A stretch of 64,000 nt of DNA from Brevibacillus sp042683565 (GCF_042683565.1 NZ_JBHUJW010000023.1:269340-333339), one strand, 5' to 3'; shown: positions 49,648 through 59,176, counted from the stretch's first letter. The notes: generated from the letters alone by a model not told the origin. A program made the numbers and translations.

Positions 49648-50823
49648 TCAGCCGCGCTCTACGACCATCGCCATGCCCATCCCGCCGCCGACGCACAGGG
49701 CGGCAAGGCCGCGCTTCAGCTGACGGCGCTTCATTTCGTGCAGGAGGGTGATGACGATGCGGCAGCCCGTGGAGCCGACCGGGTGCCCAAGGGAGATGCC
49801 GCTGCCGTTTACGTTGGTGATCTCCCTTGGCAGCTCGAGCAGCTTTTCGACCGCCAAATACTGGGCGGCGAACGCTTCGTTGATCTCGATCAGCTCGATG
49901 TCAGACAGGGAGAGCCCGGCTTTTGCCAACGCCTTTTTCACGGCCGGAACAGGACCGTAGCCCATCAAATCCGGTTCGACGCCCGCCCACGCCCAGGAGA
50001 CGATTTTGCCCAGCGGCTCGATGCCCAGCTCGTTGGCTTTGCTCTCGCGCATCAGCAAGGCAGCGGACGCTCCGTCGTTCAGTCCGGAAGCGTTGCCCGG
50101 CGTCACTGTTCCATTCGGGCGGAATCCCGGCTTCAGCTTGGCGAGCCCTTCCAAGGTAACGCCTCTGCGGGGGAACTCGTCGGTGGTGACGAGCGTCTCC
50201 TCCCCCCGCTTGTTGACGGGAACGCCGATGATTTCCTCGGCGAACAGGCCGTTGTCGATGGCGCGGATCGCGTTCTGCTGGCTGCGCAGGGCGATTTCGT
50301 CCTGCTCCTCGCGCGTGATGCCGTAGCGGTCGACCAGCCGCTCCGCCGTCTCACCCATCAAAATCTGGTGGTGCGGATCGGTCAAAAGCTCCCACATGGC
50401 GTCTGTCATCTGCCCGTGGGTCAGCCGTTTGCCCCAGCGCGCGTCTTTGAGCACATAAGGTGCATTGCTCATGCTCTCCACGCCGCCGGCAATCACGATC
50501 TCGCTGTCCCCGAGCAAAATTTCCGAGGCGCCGCTGGCCAGCGCCTGCATCCCGGAGGCGCACTGACGCTGCACGGTAAAGCCGGTCACTTCTTTGCCAA
50601 GCCCGGCGTCGATGGCCACGACGCGGGCGATGTTTGGTTCATCGCTGCGCTGGATGCAGTTTCCGAGAATCACTTCGTCGATCAGGCTTTTGTCTACTCC
50701 AGCCCTGTCGATCACGCCCCGGACGACGATCTCTGCCAGCTTGCGAGCGCTTACATCTTTCAGCGCGCCGCCAAACGAGCCGATCGGCGTGCGCCCGGCA
50801 GCAGCAATCACTACTTGTTCCAT
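49648..50823 (-). CDS. Acetyl-CoA acetyltransferase (thiolase)
   Basis: The 391-residue thiolase has the nucleophilic Cys in QRQCASGMQA, the His of GHPVGSTG, and the second Cys in CVGGGMGMA. It either makes acetoacetyl-CoA or cleaves 3-ketoacyl-CoA in beta-oxidation; motifs alone do not decide. Being near lcfA, fadB and etfBA favours a fatty-acid role. The ATG at 50823 follows GGAGGGGA; the frame starts five codons earlier. It lies 129 bases upstream of the LCP gene start, in the same direction. Confidence 0.92.
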   Translation of the reverse strand: MEQVVIAAAGRTPIGSFGGALKDVSARKLAEIVVRGVIDRAGVDKSLIDEVILGNCIQRSDEPNIARVVAIDAGLGKEVTGFTVQRQCASGMQALASGASEILLGDSEIVIAGGVESMSNAPYVLKDARWGKRLTHGQMTDAMWELLTDPHHQILMGETAERLVDRYGITREEQDEIALRSQQNAIRAIDNGLFAEEIIGVPVNKRGEETLVTTDEFPRRGVTLEGLAKLKPGFRPNGTVTPGNASGLNDGASAALLMRESKANELGIEPLGKIVSWAWAGVEPDLMGYGPVPAVKKALAKAGLSLSDIELIEINEAFAAQYLAVEKLLELPREITNVNGSGISLGHPVGSTGCRIVITLLHEMKRRQLKRGLAALCVGGGMGMAMVVERG

Positions 50824-50896
50824 TTGCATCCCCTCCATACTTTTGACTTTTCTTTATTGTCTCATATGTCAGTTACAAATGGGCATGCCGAAAAAG

Positions 50897-51820
50897 TTAA
50901 CGGCGTTTTCTCAGCATAAACGTGACCCACTCGTCGGACTGGCGCTCTTTCTCCAACTGGTAGCCGGCCTTTTCGTAGGTGGTGAGCACGTGCACCCGAT
51001 TCCATTCCACAATCCCCGAGAGGATGACCAGCCCGTCCGGCGCGATGTGCCTTTCGACGACGGGCAGCATGGCGATGTCCTCGTCTCCGCCGATATTCAG
51101 CAGGATCAGGTCAAACGGCTTCGGAAGCAATTTTTCCACTTCCGGCTCCAGCGCATCCCCGATCACGACGTTCACGGATGACTCCGGCAAATGGTTGTTG
51201 CTGGCATTCACCAGCACCTGGTATTCACTCTGCGGATTGATGTCTACGGCCCATACCGGGCGTCTCGCTCCGTTCAAGGCGCAGTACAGCGACAAAATGC
51301 CCGAGCCTGTTCCGATGTCGAGAACGCGTTTGCCGGTCAGCGGCAGCTCCTGGAGAAACAGCAGAATATCCTGGGTCGTCCCGTGGTAGCCGGTCCCGAA
51401 GGCTGCGCCCGGATCAATCCACAAAATGTGTTTCGCCGCTTCGAGAGCCTGCGGATCGGTCCACGTCGGGGCGATCCACCAGTCGCCTACCTGCACCTCG
51501 CGAAACTCATCCTTCCAGGAGTCATTCTCTTCCGGGACGAGCTCCACCTCTTTCACCGTCACCTGGCCCTCCCACCGGGCGAGGTATCCCGAGAGCCGCT
51601 CGACATGCTCTTCCTCGCTGCCCTGCATCGGCTCGAACAAATACCCGACGACAGGACCGTCAGTATTTTCCGCGTAATCGTATCCGTTTTCCGTGGTCAG
51701 CACCTCGATCTGCGGCTCGATCCAGCCCAGCGTGTACGGGCTGGTCAGCACTTCGGCCACGAACCTGTCTTCCGCCTCTCTTTCTACCAGCAAGGTGTAT
51801 TTCAGCCACATCTTTTCCAT
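50897..51820 (-). CDS. PrmA-like methyltransferase with altered motifs
   Basis: The 307-residue protein has the two-domain layout of PrmA, the ribosomal protein L11 methyltransferase. The SAM site reads VLDIGTGSGILSLY, preceded by DPGAAFGTGYHGTT. Canonical PrmA has AFGTGTHPTT and a later NILA motif; here these read YHGTT and NIGGD. The usual dnaJ-linked prmA is not in this window. It is thus probably a paralogue with another substrate, or a diverged L11 methyltransferase. The ATG at 51820 follows AAAGGAG. It lies 73 bases upstream of thiolase. Confidence 0.8.
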   Translation of the reverse strand: MEKMWLKYTLLVEREAEDRFVAEVLTSPYTLGWIEPQIEVLTTENGYDYAENTDGPVVGYLFEPMQGSEEEHVERLSGYLARWEGQVTVKEVELVPEENDSWKDEFREVQVGDWWIAPTWTDPQALEAAKHILWIDPGAAFGTGYHGTTQDILLFLQELPLTGKRVLDIGTGSGILSLYCALNGARRPVWAVDINPQSEYQVLVNASNNHLPESSVNVVIGDALEPEVEKLLPKPFDLILLNIGGDEDIAMLPVVERHIAPDGLVILSGIVEWNRVHVLTTYEKAGYQLEKERQSDEWVTFMLRKRR

Positions 51821-51998
51821 GATCGCCTGCTCCTTTCCGCATGCCGTCCATTCATTTATCTGTATCGTATGTACTTCATCATTTCATAAGGAACTGCCTG
51901 GTCAACGCAGTGCGTCAACATCCAACTGTCAATGGCGAGGATGCCAGTCTGCATGGTATGATAGTAGAATGGACGATTTTTCCGTTGGGAGGTTTACC

Positions 51999-52118
51999 AT
52001 GTTTGACGAATTTTTTTACCGCCGCCGCAAAAACAAGGGGCTGTACGTGATGATGATCGCCCTGATCGTTCTCGGTATCGGCATGTTCGCACTGGGCTTC
52101 CTCTATCTGTTTTCATGA
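51999..52118 (+). CDS. 39-residue single-pass membrane protein
   Basis: The ATG at 51999 follows GGGAGG by eight bases; an extended -10 box TGGTATGAT lies about 40 bases upstream. The 39-residue product has a basic N terminus (YRRRKNKG) followed by one hydrophobic helix (LYVMMIALIVLGIGMFALGFLYLFS). By the positive-inside rule the N terminus stays in the cytoplasm. The family is not recognised; such small membrane proteins often modulate larger membrane partners. It is the only gene between the PrmA-like gene and csaB. Confidence 0.7.
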   Translation: MFDEFFYRRRKNKGLYVMMIALIVLGIGMFALGFLYLFS

Positions 52119-52267
52119 CGCAAGCCTATTCATTATACCTTATCTGGCCGAGCGCGATGCAGGGGAAGCAAGTTTTTACTAGGGTTGCTTTACTTCCCCT
52201 CGTTTACTCGATTATACTTGAGAATGTATTTTTCCTGTACGTTTGATATAGAAAGAAGGTTCACTCC

Positions 52268-53371
52268 ATGTCGCGAATTCTCATCTCCGGGTATTACGGC
52301 TTCAACAATGCCGGAGACGATGTGGTCTTATACGGGATTATCAGCTCCCTCAAGAGGGAACAACCAAATATTTCCCTGGCCGTCTTGTCCAATCAACCAG
52401 ACCGTACAGCGGAATTGTTTGGGATTGAAGCGTATGACCGCTGGAGCTTCGGTACCATCGTCCGCGAGCTGATGCGTAGCGACATGCTGGTGATGGGCGG
52501 TGGCACGCTGATGCAGGACGTCACGAGTCCGCGCAGTGTCCTCTACTATTTGGGCATCGTCACGATTGCCAAGCTGCTTGGCAAGCCTGTCGTCTTTTAC
52601 GCGCAAGGGTTTGGCCCGATCCAAAGACCACTCAGCCGCTCCATGATCAAGCGGGTGGTCAACAGGGTAGACGTCATCACCGTGCGCGATTACGAGTCTG
52701 GAGAAGACTTCAAATCCTGCGGGGTAACAAAAGCGCCCATTCATATAACGGCCGACCCTGCCCTGACCATTTCTCCGGAAGACGTCTCGGACCAGCGCGG
52801 CCAGGACCTGCTACACGGACTGTTCGCAGATCCGCAGAAGCCGCTGGCCGCCATTTCCGTGCGCGACTGGAAGCAAGAGCAGGCTTTTAAGCAGGTCATC
52901 GCCAAAGCCGCCGACTGGTTTGTCCGGCGGGGGTGGAACGTGCTGTTTTTGCCGATGCACGTGCCGAGCGACCTCGCCCCCTCCCGCGAAATCATGGACC
53001 AGATGCAGGAGCCGGGGGCGCGGTTGCTCGATGCGCCGGTCAATTTCCACGATATTATGTCGGTGCTGAAGCAATGCGACTACGTCGTGGGCATGCGCCT
53101 GCATTCGCTGATTCTCGCCTGCATGCTGCGGATTCCCTTTATCGGAATCTCCTACGACCCGAAAATCGACCGTTTCGTTGAGCGGGCCGGGATGCCGAAC
53201 GCAGGACATATCACCCAGCTGGACGAAGCCTCCTTCCTCGCCTTGCTGTCCGAGCGGCTGGACCGGCTGGCGCAGGAAGTCGCCGTCGTGACGGAGCGAT
53301 CCCGCGTTCTCGAAATCGAAGCAGCCAAAAGCAGCGAGCTGGTCCTGCAAGCACTGCGCCAAAAAGGCTGA
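52268..53371 (+). CDS. csaB: Polysaccharide pyruvyl transferase CsaB
   Basis: The 367-residue protein has the CsaB start ISGYYGFNNAGDDVVLYGIISSLK, the middle segments DMLVMGGGTLMQDVTSPRS and FYAQGFGPI, and the C-terminal VGMRLHSLILACM. CsaB transfers pyruvate from phosphoenolpyruvate to the secondary wall polymer, and the pyruvylated sugar is what SLH-domain S-layer proteins bind. The ATG at 52268 follows AAGAAGG. It opens the wall-polymer cluster. S-layer proteins are not in the window but are typical of Brevibacillus. Confidence 0.94.
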   Translation: MSRILISGYYGFNNAGDDVVLYGIISSLKREQPNISLAVLSNQPDRTAELFGIEAYDRWSFGTIVRELMRSDMLVMGGGTLMQDVTSPRSVLYYLGIVTIAKLLGKPVVFYAQGFGPIQRPLSRSMIKRVVNRVDVITVRDYESGEDFKSCGVTKAPIHITADPALTISPEDVSDQRGQDLLHGLFADPQKPLAAISVRDWKQEQAFKQVIAKAADWFVRRGWNVLFLPMHVPSDLAPSREIMDQMQEPGARLLDAPVNFHDIMSVLKQCDYVVGMRLHSLILACMLRIPFIGISYDPKIDRFVERAGMPNAGHITQLDEASFLALLSERLDRLAQEVAVVTERSRVLEIEAAKSSELVLQALRQKG

Positions 53372-53395
53372 CCTGGAAGAAAGGAGGACAAGCAG

Positions 53396-54244
53396 ATGTC
53401 CGTTTCCTCTCGACTGTTGATGGGAATGAACCGATGGTTTCCTCTCCCTGTCCACCCTTTCAATCTGGCGAACAACGGAGAGATGAGCTATACCGAATGG
53501 CAATTTCAAAAAGGGGACCAGACCATCCAGTTCTTCCTCCCCTTTCACTCCCAGGAGCAGATGTTCCGGGACAAGACCGTGCTCGATATCGGCTGCGGCG
53601 GCGGCGGCAAGACGTGCTACTACGCCACGTACGGGCCGAAAAAAATGATCGGCATCGACATCGTCCCGCACTACTCCGAGGAAGGCAACGCGTTCGCCAA
53701 GGAAAAGGGACTCGGTGACGTCGTCTCCTTTATGACCGCTGATGCGGCGCGCATGGACTTTGCGGACAACACCTTCGACACGATCATCATGAACGACGCC
53801 ATGGAGCACGTCAGCGAGCCGGAAAAGACGCTGGAGGAATGCTTCCGGGTGCTGAAGCCGGGCGGGCACCTGTACATCAACTTCCCGCCATACTACCACC
53901 CGTACGGAGCCCATCTGTCGGATGCGATCGGCATTCCGTGGGTGCACGCCCTCTTTCCCGAGCAGGCATTGATCGACGCCTACAAGCAGCTCGTGCGCGA
54001 TTTGCCAGACGGTTCTGACCGCATTTCGTTCCGCTTTTCCACGCGCCCTGACGGCAGCGAGACGATCTCCTACATCAACCGGATGACGATCAAGCGCTTC
54101 CGCCGCATTCAGCAAGGCGTGACCCAGCCGGTCGTCTACCAGAAGGAAATTCCGCTGCGGGGGCAGCTGGCTGGCCTGGCGAAGCTCCCGGGGCTGCGCG
54201 AGTTTTTCGTCAAAATGGTCGTTTGCGTGTATCAGAAGCGCTAG
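53396..54244 (+). CDS. Class I SAM-dependent methyltransferase
   Basis: The 282-residue protein has the SAM motif I VLDIGCGGGGKTCYYA (about residues 62-77), motif II acid in IGIDIVPHYSEE, motif IV NTFDTIIMNDAMEHVSEP, and motif V CFRVLKPGGHLYINFPP. It resembles small-molecule and sugar methyltransferases in surface polysaccharide clusters. The ATG at 53396 follows AAAGGAGGA, 24 bases after csaB, so the pair is probably cotranscribed. A polymer sugar or lipid carrier is a plausible substrate but is inferred from position. Confidence 0.85.
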   Translation: MSVSSRLLMGMNRWFPLPVHPFNLANNGEMSYTEWQFQKGDQTIQFFLPFHSQEQMFRDKTVLDIGCGGGGKTCYYATYGPKKMIGIDIVPHYSEEGNAFAKEKGLGDVVSFMTADAARMDFADNTFDTIIMNDAMEHVSEPEKTLEECFRVLKPGGHLYINFPPYYHPYGAHLSDAIGIPWVHALFPEQALIDAYKQLVRDLPDGSDRISFRFSTRPDGSETISYINRMTIKRFRRIQQGVTQPVVYQKEIPLRGQLAGLAKLPGLREFFVKMVVCVYQKR

Positions 54245-54272
54245 CGGCGATCCGCACCTTGGCTCACAACCT

Positions 54273-54305
54273 GGCTCCGCCCATTTTTAGGCGGAGTCTT
54301 TCTTT
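54273..54305 (+). terminator. Terminator of the csaB transcript
   Basis: GGCTCCGCC (54273-54281) pairs with GGCGGAGTC (54290-54298), one wobble pair, followed by TTTCTTT. Confidence 0.8.
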
Positions 54306-54308
54306 GCC

Positions 54309-54356
54309 AAAAAAGGGTGTCCCCTGTCCCGAACAGACAGTGCGGACACCCTTTTT
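54309..54356. terminator. Bidirectional terminator between convergent genes
   Basis: AAAAAAGGGTGTCC and GGACACCCTTTTT pair around a loop with a small inner hairpin (CTGT/ACAG). It ends plus-strand transcripts from csaB and minus-strand transcripts from the flippase gene. Confidence 0.85.
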
Positions 54357-54374
54357 GCATCGTCTTTTGCTTCG

Positions 54375-56012
54375 CTACTGCACTTTTGACTGCGCCGCTT
54401 TTTTGCGAACGGCATGGATCAACGAGCGCAGCCTGTTGCCTCCCGGGAGCCAGTCCAGCTCCTTTTCCTCGATCAACGGAATCACCAGCAAAAAGCCAAG
54501 GTAGACGATCAGGCCTACTCCGACCCCCGACACCGTCTCCAGCGCTCCCAGCAATCGAACCTTTTCCTTCCCTGCCAATAGCAAGCCGACAGCCTCCGTC
54601 GTTCCCCACGCCATGATCAGCATCAGATTCGCCACCAGCAGCGGGTACAACGTATCAAAACGCCAGTTGATCGGTACGACGACCAGTCGATTGATCGTGC
54701 GCATGTTCAGAATGCAGACGAACGCCGTCGCACACAGCCACGACAGGGAGAGGCCGTCCATCCCCCAGAGAGAGGTAAAGACGAGCGTAGCCGCAGCTTT
54801 GACCAGAACGCCGTAGAACAGGTGGCGCGCCGGGATCTTTTCTTTTCCCAGCCCCTGTAAGATGCCGTTGGTCGCAAGCAGCAGCGACAACGGGATCGCG
54901 CTGACCCCAAGGATCGCCATCGCCCGCGTGCCTTCCATGTCGCCATAGAGCGACAGATTCGCTCCCTCCGCCACAGCGGTCAGCCCCAGTCCTGCAGGCA
55001 GGCCGATCAGCCAGGCAAAGCGCAGCGACAGCTTGGTCAACGTCGTGACGCGCTCGCTGTCCTTTTGCCGCATCGCCTCGGCGATGGCCGGGACGATGGA
55101 GAGGGCGATGGACGAGCCGAACAGGCTGGCCATTTGCAAAAGCGGGCCTCCCCGGCTGTAGATGCCGAACCACGTATCGGCGGTCAGCCCGTCGACGTTC
55201 CAGATGTAGCGGAAAATATTGATCGCCAGAAAGGAATCCGTCAGGCTGAAAATCGGAATGACCAGGGCGCTGATGCAGATCGGCCAGGCAATCCGCCACA
55301 TGGAAGCAAAGAATGCGCGGTCGTACCACCAGTCGAGGCGATTCCAGCCGGCATCCGTAAACACAGTGTTCTTGCGGTTGTGCAGCCACATGAGCAAGGC
55401 GAGAAAGCCAAGGCTGAGCAGCGTACTGATCATCGTGCCGAAGTTCACCCCGGTGATGACGTTGTCCGTGTCTTCCCCAAGCGACACCAGATAGAGCGAG
55501 GCCACGAGGATAAATACCACGCGCAGCGTCTGCTCGACGATCTGGGACAGCCCGACGTACAGCATCTTCTGATAGCCGTAAAAGAAACCGCGAATGACGG
55601 CGATCAGGGGCACGAACAGCAGCGACAAAGAGATCGCCCGAATCGGCTCGATCAGGTGCGGATTCCCCATCAGCCTGGCAATCAGTGGAGAAGTGACGTA
55701 CAAAATGGCAAACAGGGCGATGCCAATGGCCCCCATCATCACCATGCTGCGGGCGAGAATTTGGCCGACCAACCCTTGCTTGCCCTCCGCCAGCGCTTCT
55801 GCAATCACTCTGGACAAGGCCACAGGGACACCTGCTGTAGCGAGAATCAGGAAAGTCAGGTAGAGCGGATAGACTTCCTGATAGAGACCAAGGCCGTTGT
55901 CCCCAACGATTTCCTGCAGCGGAATGCGGTAGAACATCCCGATCACTTTGGACAAAATTCCCGCGACAGCGAGAATCAACGCGCCTGCGAGAAAATGGCT
56001 TTTTTTCAACAT
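54375..56012 (-). CDS. SpoVB/YtgP-type MOP-superfamily flippase
   Basis: The 545-residue protein has about 14 hydrophobic segments. Typical SpoVB-family segments are LAGALILAVAGILSKVIGMFYRIPLQEIVGDNGLGLYQ, GVPVALSRVIAE, and RGFFYGYQKM. The family moves undecaprenyl-linked precursors of polysaccharide or peptidoglycan across the membrane. The ATG at 56012 follows AAAAGGAG. It is in the wall-polymer cluster but transcribed against its neighbours. A separate MurJ-type flippase at 57551-59077 makes two flippases in 5 kb. Confidence 0.9.
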   Translation of the reverse strand: MLKKSHFLAGALILAVAGILSKVIGMFYRIPLQEIVGDNGLGLYQEVYPLYLTFLILATAGVPVALSRVIAEALAEGKQGLVGQILARSMVMMGAIGIALFAILYVTSPLIARLMGNPHLIEPIRAISLSLLFVPLIAVIRGFFYGYQKMLYVGLSQIVEQTLRVVFILVASLYLVSLGEDTDNVITGVNFGTMISTLLSLGFLALLMWLHNRKNTVFTDAGWNRLDWWYDRAFFASMWRIAWPICISALVIPIFSLTDSFLAINIFRYIWNVDGLTADTWFGIYSRGGPLLQMASLFGSSIALSIVPAIAEAMRQKDSERVTTLTKLSLRFAWLIGLPAGLGLTAVAEGANLSLYGDMEGTRAMAILGVSAIPLSLLLATNGILQGLGKEKIPARHLFYGVLVKAAATLVFTSLWGMDGLSLSWLCATAFVCILNMRTINRLVVVPINWRFDTLYPLLVANLMLIMAWGTTEAVGLLLAGKEKVRLLGALETVSGVGVGLIVYLGFLLVIPLIEEKELDWLPGGNRLRSLIHAVRKKAAQSKVQ

Positions 56013-56199
56013 GGGAAACTCCTTTTTTCAACGTGTGTAAACTTACCAACAGACTTGAACACACAAATCCATTCTCTATCCTACTATCAAATCCCCCATC
56101 CGGCAAACAGGTATAACGATGGAATTTGGCAGCAATACTGATGAAACACAGATTGCAACGACTTCTTAGAATCGTCTGCCACGAACAGGAGGGGTAAAC

Positions 56200-57576
56200 A
56201 TGTCGGTAAAAGGCTTTTTGATCCGTCACGTACAATGGCCCTTGATGGAGCGGCTGAAGGAAAATCGCACCCGTCACTACCTGCGGGAGCTGCAGGACGC
56301 GCAAGACACCTCGCCGCCGCAGCTGATCGAGCGGCAAAGGGAAAAGCTGAAACGTTTGCTGCGCCATGCCGTGCACAACGTGCCTGCCTACGCCTCCTTC
56401 GCCGCAGAATGGGAGGTCAGCCGCGTCCCGCCCGAGCACTTTCTGCAGCGAATTCCCGTCTTGAGCAAGGCTCATTTTCGCCGGCATGCAAACGAATATT
56501 TGACGAAAGGAATCGACCCGACCAAGCTGATCGGCAATCGCACGGGGGGCTCCACGGGGGAGCCGACGCGCTTTTACCTGGATCGTCGGGCGGTAGAACG
56601 CTATGAGGCAGCGCGCTGGCTCGGGCTGTCCTGGCACGGGATTCAGATCGGCGATCCATGTGTGATGATCTGGGGCTCTCCGCTGGAATTGAACCAGCAT
56701 CAGGCGCGTCAGTACAGATGGAAGGAGAGGTGGCTGAAGAACAGGCTCCTGCTCTCCGCCTACGAGCTTGACGAGCGCAGGCTGGACACGCAGCTGGCGT
56801 TGATCCGCCGCTTCCGGCCTGCCTATTTGTACGGCTACGCTTCGGCCTTGTACATGCTGGCCGAAATGATGCTCGCCCGCGGCTGGACCGTCGGCATCCC
56901 GCTCAAAGGGGTCGTCTCCACGGCGGAGAGCCTGCATGAGCATCAGCGCAAAAAAATAACGGAAGCGTTCGAGGCTCCCGTCATCAACGAATACGGCGCA
57001 CGCGACGGCGGGATTATCGCTTACCAGTGCCCGCGCGGAAGGATGCACGCCTTCAGCGAGAACTGTTATCTGGAGGTCGTCGATCCGATCACCAACCTAC
57101 CGCTCTATCCGGGCGAATCGGGGGCGCTGCTCGTCACGGACCTGCACAATACCGTCATGCCGCGCCTGCGCTATCAGCTGGGAGACGTGGTCGCCCTCTC
57201 TTCCCAGACGTGCTCGTGCGGCATCAGCTATCCGCTCCTCGAGACGATCGACGGCAGAGAAGACGACATGTTCATCTCCCAGAGCGGAAAGTACGTGCAC
57301 GGCCATTATTTCAACCATATCGTGCGGAATATGGAAAGCTTTCGCACCTTCCAGATCATCCAGCACGAACCGCAGTACATCAGCCTCAAGCTGGTCAAGG
57401 AACCGGACCGCTTTCAGCCGGCCGATGTGAACCGCCTTTTGGCTGCCATTCGCTCCGCCTTGGGCGAGGTCAGCGTCCAGGTGACGTATGTCGATCAGAT
57501 CGCACCTACCGGGTCCGGCAAATTCCGCTACGCCATCCGGGAATGCCCGCTTACGAGCGGCCAGGCGCTGGAGTAG
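56200..57576 (+). CDS. CapK/PaaK-like adenylate-forming enzyme
   Basis: The 458-residue protein resembles phenylacetate-CoA ligase and the capsule protein CapK. Features include the phosphate-binding loop NRTGGSTGEPTRFYLD, the middle EYGARDGGIIAYQCPRGRMHAFSENCYLEV, and the hinge/C-domain YQLGDVVALSSQTCSCG and LETIDGREDDMF with a final Gly-Ser-Gly-Lys. CapK-type enzymes occur in surface polysaccharide loci and may activate an acyl or amino acid for polymer decoration; the chemistry is not established. The ATG at 56200 follows AGGAGGGG. Its last 26 bases overlap the end of murJ on the other strand. Confidence 0.85.
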   Translation: MSVKGFLIRHVQWPLMERLKENRTRHYLRELQDAQDTSPPQLIERQREKLKRLLRHAVHNVPAYASFAAEWEVSRVPPEHFLQRIPVLSKAHFRRHANEYLTKGIDPTKLIGNRTGGSTGEPTRFYLDRRAVERYEAARWLGLSWHGIQIGDPCVMIWGSPLELNQHQARQYRWKERWLKNRLLLSAYELDERRLDTQLALIRRFRPAYLYGYASALYMLAEMMLARGWTVGIPLKGVVSTAESLHEHQRKKITEAFEAPVINEYGARDGGIIAYQCPRGRMHAFSENCYLEVVDPITNLPLYPGESGALLVTDLHNTVMPRLRYQLGDVVALSSQTCSCGISYPLLETIDGREDDMFISQSGKYVHGHYFNHIVRNMESFRTFQIIQHEPQYISLKLVKEPDRFQPADVNRLLAAIRSALGEVSVQVTYVDQIAPTGSGKFRYAIRECPLTSGQALE

Positions 57577-59077
57577 AACGCCTGCGAACTTTTTGCAACA
57601 GCTCGGACACGAGCGGCTCGCGCAGGACGGCCAGCACAGCAAGGTAGATCAGCGCTGCGCCTGCGATGCCGATGGGCAAGTACAGCCACAGCGGCAAAAG
57701 CGACAGCCACGAATCTGTCAGTGTGACAGCCGCGCCCATGACCAGGCAGGCGAGCAGCGTCTTGAGCAGCGTTTTGAGGAAGCCTGCCTGTACGGGTCTG
57801 CCGACGGCTTTCCAGAGCAACGCGAAGAGCAGGACGGCTTGGGCAAAGGCGGACAAAGCGTTGGCGAGAGCAATCCCGCCGTGCCCCATCCAGGGAATCA
57901 ACAGCCAGTTGGCGACCGCGTATACCCCGATCCCGATCGCGCCGATCACGACAGGGGTACGCGTGTTTTCCAGCGCATAGAAGGCCCGGGTGAGCAAGTC
58001 GCGGGCGGCCAGAAAGTACAGTCCCAGCCCGTAAAACGGCAAAGCCCAGGCAGTCAGCGCAACGGAGTGCTCGTCGAACGCCCCGCGCTGGAACAGAAGC
58101 CGCACAATCGGCTCGGCGTACAGGGCGAGCCCGACGGTCACCGGGATGAGCAGGACGAGCAAATACGCCAGCCCCTTTTGCAAAATCAGCTTCATTTCCT
58201 GCATCTCGCCGCGCTTCACGTGACTGGCGAGCAGCGGAAACAGCGGCAAGGTGAAGGCTCCGACGAAAATCGCCATCGGCATTTGCACGACCTGGTTGGC
58301 GTTGGCCAGAGCGGAGATGACGCCAGTCCCGACCCCTTCGGCGAAGCCACGCTCCAGAAATGTCGTCGCCTGGGCCACGACGGCTCCGATGAGAATCGGG
58401 ATGACCCGCTCGCCCATCCCTTTCAGCGCATCGTCATCGCGCCAGGCAAACGACAGGCAGTGGTGGTAGCCGAAACGGCGCAAGGTCGGGAGCATGGTCA
58501 GCATCGCTGCCAAATACCCGAGCGTCGTCGCGATTGCAAGGCCGTTCGGGCCGTAGATCGGCACCAGTACGTACATGCTGGCGATCACGACCGCGCCGTT
58601 CGCCACCGTGCCCAGCGTCGGCGTGAAAAAGTGCTGATGTGAATTGCACATGCTCGACCACAGCCCGGCAAGCCCGATAAAGATCGCGGACGGCCACATC
58701 CGTTGCAGCATCTCTGCCGTCAGCTCCAGCTTGTCCCCTGTCAGTCCGAACATCGCGGCCATCTCCCGGGACAGCCCGATGCCGAGTCCCGCCACGGCGG
58801 TGAAAATAACGAGAATGATCGTCAGCATTTTGTGGTACAGCTCAGTCGTGCGCTGCTGTTTTTCCATCAATCCGCGCATCGTCGGAATCAGAATGGCGTT
58901 CACGGCTCCGGGCACGACCAAAAACAGCGTGAGCGGAATCGTGGCCGCGATGTTAAAGGCATCGGACTCCATCCCTGTACCATACAGGCTGGACAAGTAG
59001 ATGCTGCGGAAAAAGCCCAGCAGCCTTCCCACCAGCGTCAGCACAACGATCATGGAAGCAACTTTCAACAACCCCAT
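57551..59077 (-). CDS. murJ: Lipid II flippase MurJ-like protein
   Basis: The 508-residue protein has 13-14 hydrophobic segments. MurJ-family signatures are ASMIVVLTLVGRLLGFFRSIYLSSLYGTGMESDAFNIA, PNGLAIATTLGYLAAM and the arginines of the central cavity. MurJ moves lipid II across the membrane; in polysaccharide clusters homologues may carry other lipid-linked units. The ATG at 59077 follows TAGGAGA. It faces the CapK-like gene and overlaps it by 26 bases. A sigma-A type promoter lies about 55 bases upstream. Confidence 0.9.
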   Translation of the reverse strand: MGLLKVASMIVVLTLVGRLLGFFRSIYLSSLYGTGMESDAFNIAATIPLTLFLVVPGAVNAILIPTMRGLMEKQQRTTELYHKMLTIILVIFTAVAGLGIGLSREMAAMFGLTGDKLELTAEMLQRMWPSAIFIGLAGLWSSMCNSHQHFFTPTLGTVANGAVVIASMYVLVPIYGPNGLAIATTLGYLAAMLTMLPTLRRFGYHHCLSFAWRDDDALKGMGERVIPILIGAVVAQATTFLERGFAEGVGTGVISALANANQVVQMPMAIFVGAFTLPLFPLLASHVKRGEMQEMKLILQKGLAYLLVLLIPVTVGLALYAEPIVRLLFQRGAFDEHSVALTAWALPFYGLGLYFLAARDLLTRAFYALENTRTPVVIGAIGIGVYAVANWLLIPWMGHGGIALANALSAFAQAVLLFALLWKAVGRPVQAGFLKTLLKTLLACLVMGAAVTLTDSWLSLLPLWLYLPIGIAGAALIYLAVLAVLREPLVSELLQKVRRRSTPAPGRS

Positions 59078-59129
59078 CTGTCTTGTCTCCTATCTCCAGT
59101 AAACGACGATTGCTTGCAAATACGTAGTT

Positions 59130-59159
59130 ATCATATCTTATTTCTGCCGTTCCTACCAA
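59130..59159 (-). promoter_or_regulatory. Candidate sigma-A promoter of murJ
   Basis: On the minus strand TTGGTA (59159-59154), 18 bases and TATGAT (59135-59130) precede murJ. The boxes match at four and five of six positions. Confidence 0.5.
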
Positions 59160-59176
59160 CCACTTTCCTGCCCGGC

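Noticed and set aside
54655..57048. 797-codon minus-strand frame across the flippase and CapK-like genes
   Set aside because: It spans two real genes in other frames and the intergenic gap; the translated sequence is rich in Arg, Gln and His as in shadow frames.
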